Below are positions 8,482 through 16,798 of a stretch of DNA of 64,000 nucleotides, piece by piece. Under the pieces are notes generated by a model that searched no databases, was not told the DNA's origin, and saw only the letters and a list, made by a program, of their open reading frames with translations. The stretch lies in contig JBCCHB010000051.1 of assembly GCA_039028975.1 (NCBI GenBank), forward strand, positions 34,677 through 98,676. The letters are read 5' to 3'. A program made the position numbers and the translations under genes. The stretch comes from JAHBNG01 sp039028975. Its GTDB lineage: Bacteria; Chloroflexota; Anaerolineae; Caldilineales; Caldilineaceae. Within the stretch, counting starts at the first letter, position 1; every line of letters starts with the position of its first letter.

Positions 8482-9285
8482 CTAGACGTGTAAAGTCTGC
8501 TGCGTCCTTTGGCCTGGCACTCTGTTCCGGGTGGTCGCCCGTATAAATTGAATGCCTGATAGCATTGCGCCCAACATTAACAAGATAAAGAGCAACATTG
8601 CTGGGTCCTCAATGCTGTGTGGGCCAAAGTCTCGGATGTAAGGCGTAACTAGTGTTGCGGCAGCAGTACAAAGGATTCCATTCAGCAGCAGTAGCCACGG
8701 CCCCGAAGCATTTTTTCTAGTGTATGAAGGTTTAGAATATGCAGGTTTAGGGTTTGACGCTGTTGAACTGGTAGATAAGAAACGATAACCATAGCGCGCA
8801 AGAAAAGAATCGCCACTTAGCGTCGCTCCTGCGTTGGTCGACAGCAGCGTACCTTGGATCACTATGTAAAATGCTGAAGGGTTTACCACACCGGCCAACA
8901 CAAAGTTAAGATTCATAAAGAGGCCACCTAGCAAAGCCCAAGTGGTTAGTGTACCGGTGAGAATAGCGATTCCCGCCAGTAATTCCCCAAACATCACTAT
9001 CCAACTCATGGACATTGGGTTTAGTGCAAAGAACTGGGTAATCAGTGCTTCATAGAATGGAAAGTAGACTGCATCCGCACCTAGTTGTGTTTGGAAGAAG
9101 GTTGTTAATTTGTCGCCCGACCGCCACATCGGATCGATAATTTTTTCCACACCGGCCCGCAGCCAGCCTAATCCGATAAATAGGCGAAGCGGCAGTAATA
9201 GGGCATTGCCTTTGTGCAGCTCTGTTTCCAAATAAGTCCAAAGTTGGGTACCATACGACGCTGATTTATCTATTGCTTCTGTCAT
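8482..9285 (-). CDS. DoxX/DoxD-like integral membrane protein
   Basis: A 267-residue membrane protein. After a short soluble N-terminus come the family hallmarks LRLFIGLGWLRAGVEKI and FGELLAGIAILTGTLT, then LFMNLNFVLAGVVNPS, giving the four-helix DoxX core, plus two extra C-terminal membrane segments (about 195-215 and 228-248). DoxD is the small subunit of archaeal thiosulfate:quinone oxidoreductase, and bacterial DoxX-like proteins are linked to respiratory-chain or redox stress roles; neither can be assigned here without the partner subunit. AGGGA precedes ATG 9285. The small exported protein genes on either side are on the same strand and may be cotranscribed. Confidence 0.75.
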   Translation of the reverse strand: MTEAIDKSASYGTQLWTYLETELHKGNALLLPLRLFIGLGWLRAGVEKIIDPMWRSGDKLTTFFQTQLGADAVYFPFYEALITQFFALNPMSMSWIVMFGELLAGIAILTGTLTTWALLGGLFMNLNFVLAGVVNPSAFYIVIQGTLLSTNAGATLSGDSFLARYGYRFLSTSSTASNPKPAYSKPSYTRKNASGPWLLLLNGILCTAAATLVTPYIRDFGPHSIEDPAMLLFILLMLGAMLSGIQFIRATTRNRVPGQRTQQTLHV

Positions 9286-9375
9286 AATTTTTCCCTGATG
9301 AGCAGGCGGCGCATTATAGGTCGCCTGCTCATTCCATGATCTTAACTGATCGGGATTTGACCCTAATGTCTAGAT

Positions 9376-9651
9376 CTAGAGGTTGAACAGACCCCCCAAA
9401 ACAGAAGCATTATCGTTTGATTCGGTCGTATCAGTGTCGTCTTCTCCTCTGTCACGATCCTTGTTGCATTTGCCATGCCGGCGATTGCCATCCTCTTCCT
9501 GCTGAATGCCATCCTCATTGCCCTCTGGTTGTGACTGGGCTGGAGGCGCTTCCTGGGCATAGGCGGTATAAGCCATGGTCCCAACTCCACCTAGCCCGAT
9601 TGTGGCAACAGCAATGAAAGCCAACATCTTGTTTCGAAAATTAAAGTTCAT
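9376..9651 (-). CDS. Small exported acidic protein
   Basis: A 91-residue protein with a clean signal peptide (MLAFIAVATIGLGGVG, cleavage plausible after AYAQ), followed by a Gln/Glu/Asp/Arg-rich low-complexity region and a short hydrophobic end (ASVLGGLFNL). No family is recognised. AAGGAG sits eight bases before ATG 9651, so translation is likely. It is upstream of the DoxX-like gene on the same strand, 90 bases away. A cell-surface or metal/cation-binding role would be a guess based only on composition. Confidence 0.6.
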   Translation of the reverse strand: MNFNFRNKMLAFIAVATIGLGGVGTMAYTAYAQEAPPAQSQPEGNEDGIQQEEDGNRRHGKCNKDRDRGEDDTDTTESNDNASVLGGLFNL

Positions 9652-9760
9652 CCTGCACGCTCCTTGTTTGCATAATTTCAGCCATGTACGATTTTGCTAA
9701 CCGCATTAGTTTTGTGATTTTTGTACAGCACTGAATCTGACTTGTTGTTATTCGCCGTCT

Positions 9761-9793
9761 TATACTGCGGTCGATTTGAAACGAGGCCGAGTA
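9761..9793. repeat. Hairpin repeat A, collapsed copy
   Basis: TATACTGCGGTCGATTTGAA joined directly to a degenerate ACGGAGCTGAGTA-like end. This is the two outer ends of the 85-bp hairpin element with the centre missing. It lies about 90 bases beyond the stop of the peroxidase-sulfatase gene (minus strand). Confidence 0.55.
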
Positions 9794-9879
9794 ATTGACT
9801 GGCTTACTTGCCAGTATATCTGGGCGGTGTTGTAGGATGATTAGATGTTGATTACAACTTTTTAATCAAACGACTTATC

Positions 9880-12800
9880 CTATTTTTGCAGCAAGGGCAG
9901 GAATAGCCGTTCATCCTCGAGCAGATCCAACGCATCTTCCTCCAGACGAATCAGCTCCCTTGTATCAATGGCACCGACAGAAACGCCGCTGATCACCTGG
10001 CTGCGAACCTCAACCGCATCCAGCCGTTCACCGCTAATTCCCACGGTTGCGCCGCTCCAGAAAGAGGCAAAGGTACAAGTACTGCTATCCCCGGTGACTA
10101 TTGAGCCACAGGTAAAGATATCCTCCTGAGCGCCAACTGCATTAGAGACGGAAAACGAACCGCGTGTGGTCAAGTAAAGCTCGTCCGTGATGCTGGTAGC
10201 CGAAACGCCCCAAACATCTTCGTTGTTGGAATCCGCAAGTCCTACATCAGAGCCATCTACAAACATAGACCAGCTCCCGCTAGTTGCTTCTCCTAGAGCG
10301 TTGGGTGAGAAGAGAAGGATATCCTCATCACGGACGCGCTGACTAATGCCAGGAATATCCACCGAGCCGGAGAGGCTGATGAGTATTTCACCACTATCCA
10401 ACAGCGATAGCCCATCGATGTTGCTGTTGTCATTCGTTAATCCAGCCTCAGAACCATCAAAGTAGAGACTCCAAGAACCGGACGTCGTATCGCCCATCGC
10501 CCCAGTAAACTGTAAGATGTCAGCATCATCGACCAAACCTAATCCAACGGCTGTCATATCAAAGGCAGCTTGGAGACTAACCAGAATGGTTGTGTTGTCA
10601 ACTACGGCAAATGCATCGACATCTACCGTATCGGCTAGCCCTACATCCGATCCATCGAACAAGAGTTGCCATGTCCCCGTACTGCTCAAATAGCCAACAA
10701 TATCCTCATCATTGAAGCGTACTCCGTCTACAATTCCACCACTAGTTGAGCTGAAGTAGATGCCGTCTCCAACACTGGGCGTCGTGATTGGGGACGTCGC
10801 AGTTGGTGTGATCGTTGGTGTGGCGGTTGTCGTATTCGTTGGCGTTGGTGTACTTGTCGGTGTCGCAGTTGATGTTGCTGTCGGCGTAGGGGTCGCCGTT
10901 GGGATTGGCTCTGTGCAAATGGCCGGCAGCGCGGGAACGGTGTTACCTGGTTCAGTGAGCAGCAGATCGTTCATAGTTTCGGTTAGTTCACAGTAGTTAA
11001 TGTGAGCCTCGGTGGTGAGTGTATTCTCTAACAGGTTGTCTCCCTCAAAAGAATCCTGGGAGAGATCGTAGAATTCTTCATCCCCATTGTCATAGCGAAT
11101 CAGCTTATACTGTGCATTGCGGATGGTCTTACCGTCCTCCGCCTCGCTGGTTTCCGCAAATTTCTCCGAAAAGATCCAATCGCGCAGGCTGCCCGGCTCG
11201 GTATCTTCGATATATGGCATCATACTTACACTGTCGATGGTGACAGTGCTGGGAAGAGTTGCGTTAACATTGACGTCCATTAGCTCCAAGGCCGTGGCAA
11301 AGACATCCACCGAATTGACCAACGCACTTGACTCGCGGTTTGGATTCACCACCCGGGGGCCAGAGATAAGCAGTGGAACATTGATTCCGCCCTCATAGAG
11401 GCTACCTTTGGCGCGTCCGCGCAAGAAGGGAAGTTCAGTCACCTGGCTGGGTGTTCCATTATCCCCAATGAATATGACGGTGGTATTTGCCCGAACTGTG
11501 TCTGGTAGGACTCCAAGCAGACGTCCAATCTCAGTATCCATGGCCTCGACCGCGGCGTTGTAGTAGGCCGTTGTATTGGCGCTAATGTCAGTATCATCAC
11601 CTGACAAACTGTCAGAGCTGTGCAGCTCGTTGGGTGGTTTGTGGAAGGGCGAGTGAGGTGCGTTGAAAGCCAGCCAGAGGAACCACGGTTCGTTCTGCCG
11701 ATTATCGGTAGTAAGCCAGGAAATGGCGTCATCAACATTCTCTGTGGTGGCGTAGTTGGTGATGCTATTATCTAGTTGAACGCCATCCACGACCTTGGTC
11801 CAATTAAAGTAATCGCCTATTCCGCCGGATATGCTGCCAGCATAATGGTTATATCCAAAGTTGATGGGGGCGGCATTACGACCTTGACCTGTGCTGAGGT
11901 GCCACTTACCAATATTGGCGTGAGCGAAACCCAAAGCAGGATTGGCGTCTAGCGCATTAGGCAGCGTAAATTCGGAGGAGAGCAGCCCGGGGTTGGTGGC
12001 ATCACCTGGTAAAGTCCCAACGCCCGTACGGAAGCCATACCGCCCTGTCAGCAATGTAGCCCGTGTGGGTGAGCAGATAGGAGCGGACCACGCGTTACGG
12101 AAGAAGACGCCGTTATCAAAGAGTATATCCAGATTAGGCGTGGGCGCGGTGATGCTGCCTTCACCATAGCGGTCGAGGACGTCTACCCCTAAGTCGTCCG
12201 CAATGATGAGCAACACATTATCGGGCGCATCCAGATTGGCAGGGGTTGCTGTCGGTGTAGGCGTAGGCGTGGGCAATATAGCCGTAAAGGGGTCGGCAAA
12301 TTTCTCATCAGCGATAAAGGCGTCATCGGTTAACGTTTTGAGGAAAGCCACCAGGGCCGTTTTCTCGTCGTCGGTTAAATTGAGGCGTACTGGATTCCCG
12401 TTGGGTCTTTGCAATTCCGTAGCCAAGTTGGGCGACGCCTGAATGCCGGAATTGTAGAATTCCACCACTTCTTCCAGCGTAGCGAAGCGTCCGTCATGCA
12501 TATACGGTGAGGTTAGCTCAATATTGCGCAGCGACGGCACTTTGAACTTTCCCTCATCGGTAGCGACGCCATTGGCACCGCCTACACCCAAATCAGTAAG
12601 CGTGGTGTCCAGGCCATTATTAAATGGCTGATCAGCGGCTTGAATATCTAGACGGTGGCAGCGATTGCAGCCAGCCGGTGGCCCACTAAAGAGAGCGAGT
12701 CCCTGTTGCTCCATTGTACTCAACGTGCTCAGCGGTGGATCTGCGTCCAAAGCCGCATCATATGGTGATTCGTAAGAGACCATAGAGCGCAAAAACTGGG

Positions 12801-13419
12801 ACATGGCCAGCGAAATGCGTTCTGACGTGATGGTTGAATCGCCAAATGCATCTTGGAAGAGTTGTGGGTAGTAGCTGGTGGCTGCTAACTTGGTCTCCAA
12901 GGCATCCAACGTCATCCCCATTTCCACCGAATCTTGAATGGGTAAAAGCACCTGATCTTCAAGCGTGTTGGCTCGTTCATCCCAGAAGAAGTGGCCGTTG
13001 GGGTAGTACCGGTTGTTGGCCAGCCCCATTGAATTACGGGGCGTTTGACCATTTACACCTGTACTAAATTGGGCTGGATCGGTAAAACCATTGGCCTGGA
13101 AATGACATGAGCTACAGGATACCGTATCATCAACCGATAGTTTGACATCATAGAAGAGAACCCGCCCCAGAGTCGCTCCTACATCCGTAACCGGGTTGGT
13201 CGCTGGCGTGTTGTCTAAATTACGAATATTGGCCCTTGTGAAATGGGCAGGCAGGGCAGGATTCGCATAATTATATGGCGTCTCTGGCAACATGGGTTCA
13301 GTGCCAGGCTGCTGATTTTGGGCATTGGCAGCCAGAAGGTTAAATCCTTGGATACCTAATGCGAGGAAACAGATAATGATAGTCAGCAGAATCAGCTTAA
13401 GATTGGTGGTAAAGTGCAT
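9880..13419 (-). CDS. Exported fusion: di-haem cytochrome c peroxidase + sulfatase + repeat domain
   Basis: A 1179-residue exported protein. Residues 1-34 form a signal peptide. Residues about 60-375 are a MauG/CcpA-type di-haem peroxidase with haem sites CSSCH (102-106) and CNRCH (251-255) and SPYMHDGRF near 305. A PTPTPTPTAT linker leads to a sulfatase (about 398-830) with metal residues in IIADDLG and the formylglycine motif CSPTR at 449-453. A second Pro-Thr linker leads to repeats of about 66 residues, each beginning FDGSDVGL or similar, a Cys pair near the end, and the tail LFLPLLQK. Peroxidase and sulfatase are normally separate enzymes; the long continuous frame shows no break. AAAGGA precedes ATG 13419. 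It would act outside the membrane, reducing peroxide or oxidising a substrate and hydrolysing sulfate esters. Confidence 0.88.
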   Translation of the reverse strand: MHFTTNLKLILLTIIICFLALGIQGFNLLAANAQNQQPGTEPMLPETPYNYANPALPAHFTRANIRNLDNTPATNPVTDVGATLGRVLFYDVKLSVDDTVSCSSCHFQANGFTDPAQFSTGVNGQTPRNSMGLANNRYYPNGHFFWDERANTLEDQVLLPIQDSVEMGMTLDALETKLAATSYYPQLFQDAFGDSTITSERISLAMSQFLRSMVSYESPYDAALDADPPLSTLSTMEQQGLALFSGPPAGCNRCHRLDIQAADQPFNNGLDTTLTDLGVGGANGVATDEGKFKVPSLRNIELTSPYMHDGRFATLEEVVEFYNSGIQASPNLATELQRPNGNPVRLNLTDDEKTALVAFLKTLTDDAFIADEKFADPFTAILPTPTPTPTATPANLDAPDNVLLIIADDLGVDVLDRYGEGSITAPTPNLDILFDNGVFFRNAWSAPICSPTRATLLTGRYGFRTGVGTLPGDATNPGLLSSEFTLPNALDANPALGFAHANIGKWHLSTGQGRNAAPINFGYNHYAGSISGGIGDYFNWTKVVDGVQLDNSITNYATTENVDDAISWLTTDNRQNEPWFLWLAFNAPHSPFHKPPNELHSSDSLSGDDTDISANTTAYYNAAVEAMDTEIGRLLGVLPDTVRANTTVIFIGDNGTPSQVTELPFLRGRAKGSLYEGGINVPLLISGPRVVNPNRESSALVNSVDVFATALELMDVNVNATLPSTVTIDSVSMMPYIEDTEPGSLRDWIFSEKFAETSEAEDGKTIRNAQYKLIRYDNGDEEFYDLSQDSFEGDNLLENTLTTEAHINYCELTETMNDLLLTEPGNTVPALPAICTEPIPTATPTPTATSTATPTSTPTPTNTTTATPTITPTATSPITTPSVGDGIYFSSTSGGIVDGVRFNDEDIVGYLSSTGTWQLLFDGSDVGLADTVDVDAFAVVDNTTILVSLQAAFDMTAVGLGLVDDADILQFTGAMGDTTSGSWSLYFDGSEAGLTNDNSNIDGLSLLDSGEILISLSGSVDIPGISQRVRDEDILLFSPNALGEATSGSWSMFVDGSDVGLADSNNEDVWGVSATSITDELYLTTRGSFSVSNAVGAQEDIFTCGSIVTGDSSTCTFASFWSGATVGISGERLDAVEVRSQVISGVSVGAIDTRELIRLEEDALDLLEDERLFLPLLQK

Positions 13420-14015
13420 AAATTTTCCTTTGAACTACTCTGTAGCCGTTTTTAATGTCCATCGAAGTTGCACCTCAGACCAACAAAGAGTATACCCACG
13501 CGGACCGAATAAGAACATAAACACGTAAAATTGAAAGCCACTGTTTCTTTCCATCCGTGTGGGTGTAAAAAAACTTAACTCATTTGACTACGACGTTGGT
13601 TAGCGATGAATCAAATTCGATTTCAGGGGGAAGGCGTTAGAGAAAGCGATTTTCCAAAGATCGCGTGCATTCTCAGTAGATCGCAATGCACCCAACATGG
13701 ACTGAATTGACTCTGGACCAGATGACTGAGCGACTGCGGACTACTGATTCTATTCACTCCGCATTTGTTCAGAGGTATGTTATCAGTGATGAGCAAAGTT
13801 GAGAATCCGCAATTTGTTGAGGTATGGCAGGCGGATTGACGCAGTTATGCGGGACAACTAAAGGATTCCGCTTTGACTTGGGATCTTATTATGAGCAGTG
13901 AGTTGGTGGGTTGGTGAGTCGGTGAGTCGGTGAGTCGGTGAGTCGGTGAGTCGGTGAGTCGGTGAGTCGGCGGGTGTATCGTTCTGAATAGACTTGGTTG
14001 GGGTGGAGGACCGAA
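13420..14015. other. Divergent intergenic region, 596 bp
   Basis: This is the spacer between the divergent peroxidase-sulfatase and sigma-factor genes. The only clear structure is the 8-bp tandem repeat at 13913-13968. A 38-codon frame from ATG at about 13687 (MHPTWTELTLDQ...) has no ribosome site and is not called. Promoters for both genes must lie here, but I see no convincing -35/-10 pair. Confidence 0.5.
13913..13968 (+). repeat. Tandem repeat, 7 perfect copies of GGTGAGTC
   Basis: Seven uninterrupted copies of an 8-base unit, flanked by degenerate copies (GTGAGTTGGTGGGTT upstream, GGCGGGTG downstream). The array ends 47 bases before the sigma-factor start codon. Eight is not a multiple of three, but the array is upstream of the coding sequence, so copy-number change would alter promoter spacing or the 5' leader rather than reading frame. 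Confidence 0.9.
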
Positions 14016-15851
14016 ATGCAAGATGTGCAACCATTGTTAAGTCGTGCGCAAGCGGGGGATGTTGACGCCTACGCCGTACTCGTTACGCAATTTCAGGATA
14101 TGGCGGTTGGGTATGCCTACAGTGTAGTGGGTGATTTCCATCTGGCCGAAGATATAGCGCAAGAAGCATTTGTGGAAGCGTACACGCACCTATCGCGCGT
14201 CTACAATGCCAACGCGTTTCCTAGCTGGTTGCGCCGCATCCTCTTCAAACAGTGTGATCGGCTGACCAGGCGTAAGCGGTTGACGACTGTTCCACTGGAT
14301 GGTGTGCAATCAATATTCTCCAGTGAGCCTACGCCCCTAGAAGTTGTGTTCAATCATGAAGTGACTGATGAGCTGTCAGCTGCAATCCACCAATTGTCTG
14401 ATAGCCAACGCATGGTCATCCTGCTCTACTACATCTCCGAATATTCACAGAAAGAAGTGGCCGCGTTTCTCGGTATCCCGACAGGTACCGTCAATAACCG
14501 ATTACACGCAGCCCGCAAGCAATTACTTAAGCTGCTGCAAAGTTCAGAATTCAGCAAAGGAACAACACTCTCTATGGTACAAGAAAATCTTCAGCGGAAA
14601 CGCCCCAGCGAGCAAAGTGAATTTGTCGATGGTGTTCTCAATCTATTGGCACCAGACAAAGGCCAGCATAGTCATGCCCTCTATACATTGGTCGATGCTG
14701 GCGATCCCAACGGCACATATCGCAATGGACGCATCGCCCACAGTCGCTATGATTGGCAGAGCAGCCGCCTCGGTTTCAAGGGCGAACAGCCCGTTGTGAA
14801 TGTGGGTGTTTATGACATCACCATGCGCATCGGAGCAGCCCAGGTTCGAGTAGCTGGTGTGAATTCAGACAAAGTTCACCCCGACTACCAGGATTCGGAC
14901 TTTACCGAACAAGCCGTGCGGGAAGCCCTTGAAGCCATGCAAGCCAACGGCTATGATCTTTCGCTAGCGTGCATGGTCGATCCGAAATCGTTTGCGGCGG
15001 TTGGCTATGTGAACGCCTTTCCGGAAAACCACTTCTATATGCGGACGGATGATTTACCCACGGAACCACCTCCCATATCCATGGAAGCCTTCTCCGCAGA
15101 CCAGCTAGAGTCGTATACTGACCAGTTTGCTCAACTCTATAATCAGGAAAATGAGGGCGTTACGGGTACAACCGTACGCCCCAATTATCGGCGCTCCAAA
15201 GTGCCGGGGGGATATGGCGGCTACCTCTGGCGGAATACGGATGGCGAACTGGCTGGCTATGTTCTGATATATCCGGCACATCCACCGGAAGCATCTGCAG
15301 ACATAAGTGGACAAGTCATCTCTCATGAGGAGTCAGCCGGTTCATTTGAGGAGCGCCTGCGCGTTCTGGGGTACTTGGCCCGCGAATGGGGATATGATCA
15401 GGTTGAGTTCTTCCGTCAGCCTTATAATGGTCCGCTGGGCAGACACCTGCGCAGCCTCGATGCACGGGTTGAACGCGGCTATCGTCACTGGCAAAAGCAC
15501 ATGATCCGTATCCTCAATCTGAAGTCGTTGATGAGCCAACTGACTGGGGAACTCTCGCGGCGGCTCCGACAATCCTACCTCAAAGATTGGCAAGGTGACC
15601 TCATGCTGTCCGACGACACAGCAGCAGTGACCCTTCGTATTGATCGAGCCAACTGTCACATCGTTGAAACATCTGGTTCTGAACTTCATCGGGTTGAAGG
15701 TGGCGCTGCTCTTGCCCAGCTAGTCGTCGGTACTGAAGAGCCGCTGCTTACAATAGAAGGTCACCGGATGAAGATCTCTGGCGATGCTGCCGCGTTGGTG
15801 TCCATTCTGTTCCCGGCTCAATATCCACAGATGGGGAACCAGGCATTGTGA
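14016..15851 (+). CDS. ECF sigma factor fused to GNAT-like and SCP2-like domains
   Basis: A 611-residue protein from ATG 14016, with GGAGG six bases upstream; an upstream TTG at 13998 is unlikely. Residues about 5-85 are sigma region 2 (DFHLAEDIAQEAFVEAY, then WLRRILFKQCDRL). Residues about 125-180 are region 4 (LSDSQRMVILLYY, HTH around EVAAFLGIPTGTVNNRLH). The remaining about 420 residues follow the plan of Eis-like acetyltransferases: a GNAT-like domain (VRVAGVNSDKVHPDYQ), a second domain with LRVLGYLAREWGYDQVEF, and a C-terminal SCP2-like sterol-carrier fold (TLRIDRANCHIVE...LLTIEGHRMKISGD). The acetyl-CoA loop normally R/Q-x-x-G-x-G/A reads QDSDFT, so the first GNAT unit may be inactive. 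No anti-sigma gene is adjacent, so the tail may regulate the sigma domain. Confidence 0.85.
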   Translation: MQDVQPLLSRAQAGDVDAYAVLVTQFQDMAVGYAYSVVGDFHLAEDIAQEAFVEAYTHLSRVYNANAFPSWLRRILFKQCDRLTRRKRLTTVPLDGVQSIFSSEPTPLEVVFNHEVTDELSAAIHQLSDSQRMVILLYYISEYSQKEVAAFLGIPTGTVNNRLHAARKQLLKLLQSSEFSKGTTLSMVQENLQRKRPSEQSEFVDGVLNLLAPDKGQHSHALYTLVDAGDPNGTYRNGRIAHSRYDWQSSRLGFKGEQPVVNVGVYDITMRIGAAQVRVAGVNSDKVHPDYQDSDFTEQAVREALEAMQANGYDLSLACMVDPKSFAAVGYVNAFPENHFYMRTDDLPTEPPPISMEAFSADQLESYTDQFAQLYNQENEGVTGTTVRPNYRRSKVPGGYGGYLWRNTDGELAGYVLIYPAHPPEASADISGQVISHEESAGSFEERLRVLGYLAREWGYDQVEFFRQPYNGPLGRHLRSLDARVERGYRHWQKHMIRILNLKSLMSQLTGELSRRLRQSYLKDWQGDLMLSDDTAAVTLRIDRANCHIVETSGSELHRVEGGAALAQLVVGTEEPLLTIEGHRMKISGDAAALVSILFPAQYPQMGNQAL

Positions 15852-16001
15852 TTTAGGGAAAATGATTTAGAATTGCGCTCTGATGATAGTAGATAGTTGT
15901 TCAATATGAGAGCACCTTGTTCATCTACTTCTTAAGCTTATCGAATGAAATGGATGAATAAGGCGCTCTTAATTACCTAACAATATTAAGTGATGCCGAT
16001 T

Positions 16002-16682
16002 TCAATCCGCTCCTCGCTGTAGCAACTCAATCACATCTTGCGGAAGACCTGCAATTTCGGCGAAGGCAGCAAGCGCGCTGTAGCGTTCAGTATCCCATAG
16101 CCAAGTCGTATTGAGCCAGAATCCGGAGAGCACGGTTGAATGATAAACGCTATTCACAACGGGCATGGATTCATAGCGACCATTCTCATCCAATACCCAA
16201 AATTCTGCGATTTTATGTTCGGGCCTCGAATCGACAATCCAATACTCCTTTCTGCCCGCTGCTTCGTACTCAGAAAACTTATCTTCAAGGTCTCGTTTAA
16301 CGCTTTCAGGCGAAATGACTTCAATCACCAAGTCTGCTGGGCCAGATAGGCGCTGCTCTTCTAGATAACCTTTGTTTTCTGTTGTAACAAAGAGAATATC
16401 TGGCTCACGCGCGTTGCTGCTGGGAGACGGCTTCATCTCGAACGGGGCGGTGAAAAGTTCACCTAACCGATAGAATTCAATATAATTTCGAAGCAAATGG
16501 ATGAGATAAGTGACTAGAACTTGATGTCGAGTTGCGGCGGACATAAAAATGATTGCCTCTCCATTGACCCACTCAGCATGAACGTCTTCATCAAATGTGT
16601 CCAGATATTCTTGATAACTCATCGAAACGTGAACCTCATAGTCGGCAACTGTTTCACGTAGGGTCCGTTCCATAAAGGACAT
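16002..16682 (-). CDS. Uma2-family (DUF820) putative endonuclease
   Basis: A 226-residue member of the Uma2/DUF820 family, which adopts the PD-(D/E)XK nuclease fold and is strongly expanded in Chloroflexota and cyanobacteria. The family features are present: an N-terminal strand with EWVNGEAIIFMSA, the helix HQVLVTYLIHLLRNYI, the acidic motif REPDILFVT, and the E..E..K-like core LVIEVISPES...KFSEYEAAGRKEYWIVD. AAGGAGA lies nine bases before ATG 16682. The substrate and biological role of the family are undefined. A DUF4058 gene follows upstream on the same strand (116-base gap). Confidence 0.85.
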   Translation of the reverse strand: MSFMERTLRETVADYEVHVSMSYQEYLDTFDEDVHAEWVNGEAIIFMSAATRHQVLVTYLIHLLRNYIEFYRLGELFTAPFEMKPSPSSNAREPDILFVTTENKGYLEEQRLSGPADLVIEVISPESVKRDLEDKFSEYEAAGRKEYWIVDSRPEHKIAEFWVLDENGRYESMPVVNSVYHSTVLSGFWLNTTWLWDTERYSALAAFAEIAGLPQDVIELLQRGAD

Positions 16683-16798
16683 AATTTAAAATCTCCTTCG
16701 TATCTATCCGAAAAGCTCTATGGCGGTACCTTCTTGCTCGATTGAGCTGTTGAACTCACAATCACTTGCGGGATGGACTCTTCGCCTATCACATCCTT

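Noticed and set aside
10760..10996. A plus-strand frame rich in Val/Gly
   Set aside because: It is the antisense of the Pro-Thr linker of the peroxidase-sulfatase gene; its low complexity is a mirror of that linker.
13687..13803. A short frame beginning MHPTWTELTLDQ in the spacer before the sigma gene
   Set aside because: It looks mildly protein-like but is only 38 codons with no ribosome site; not enough to call.
13845..14030. A minus-strand frame with repeated Thr-Asp-Ser-Pro-Thr-His
   Set aside because: It is a translation of the 8-bp tandem array and nothing else.
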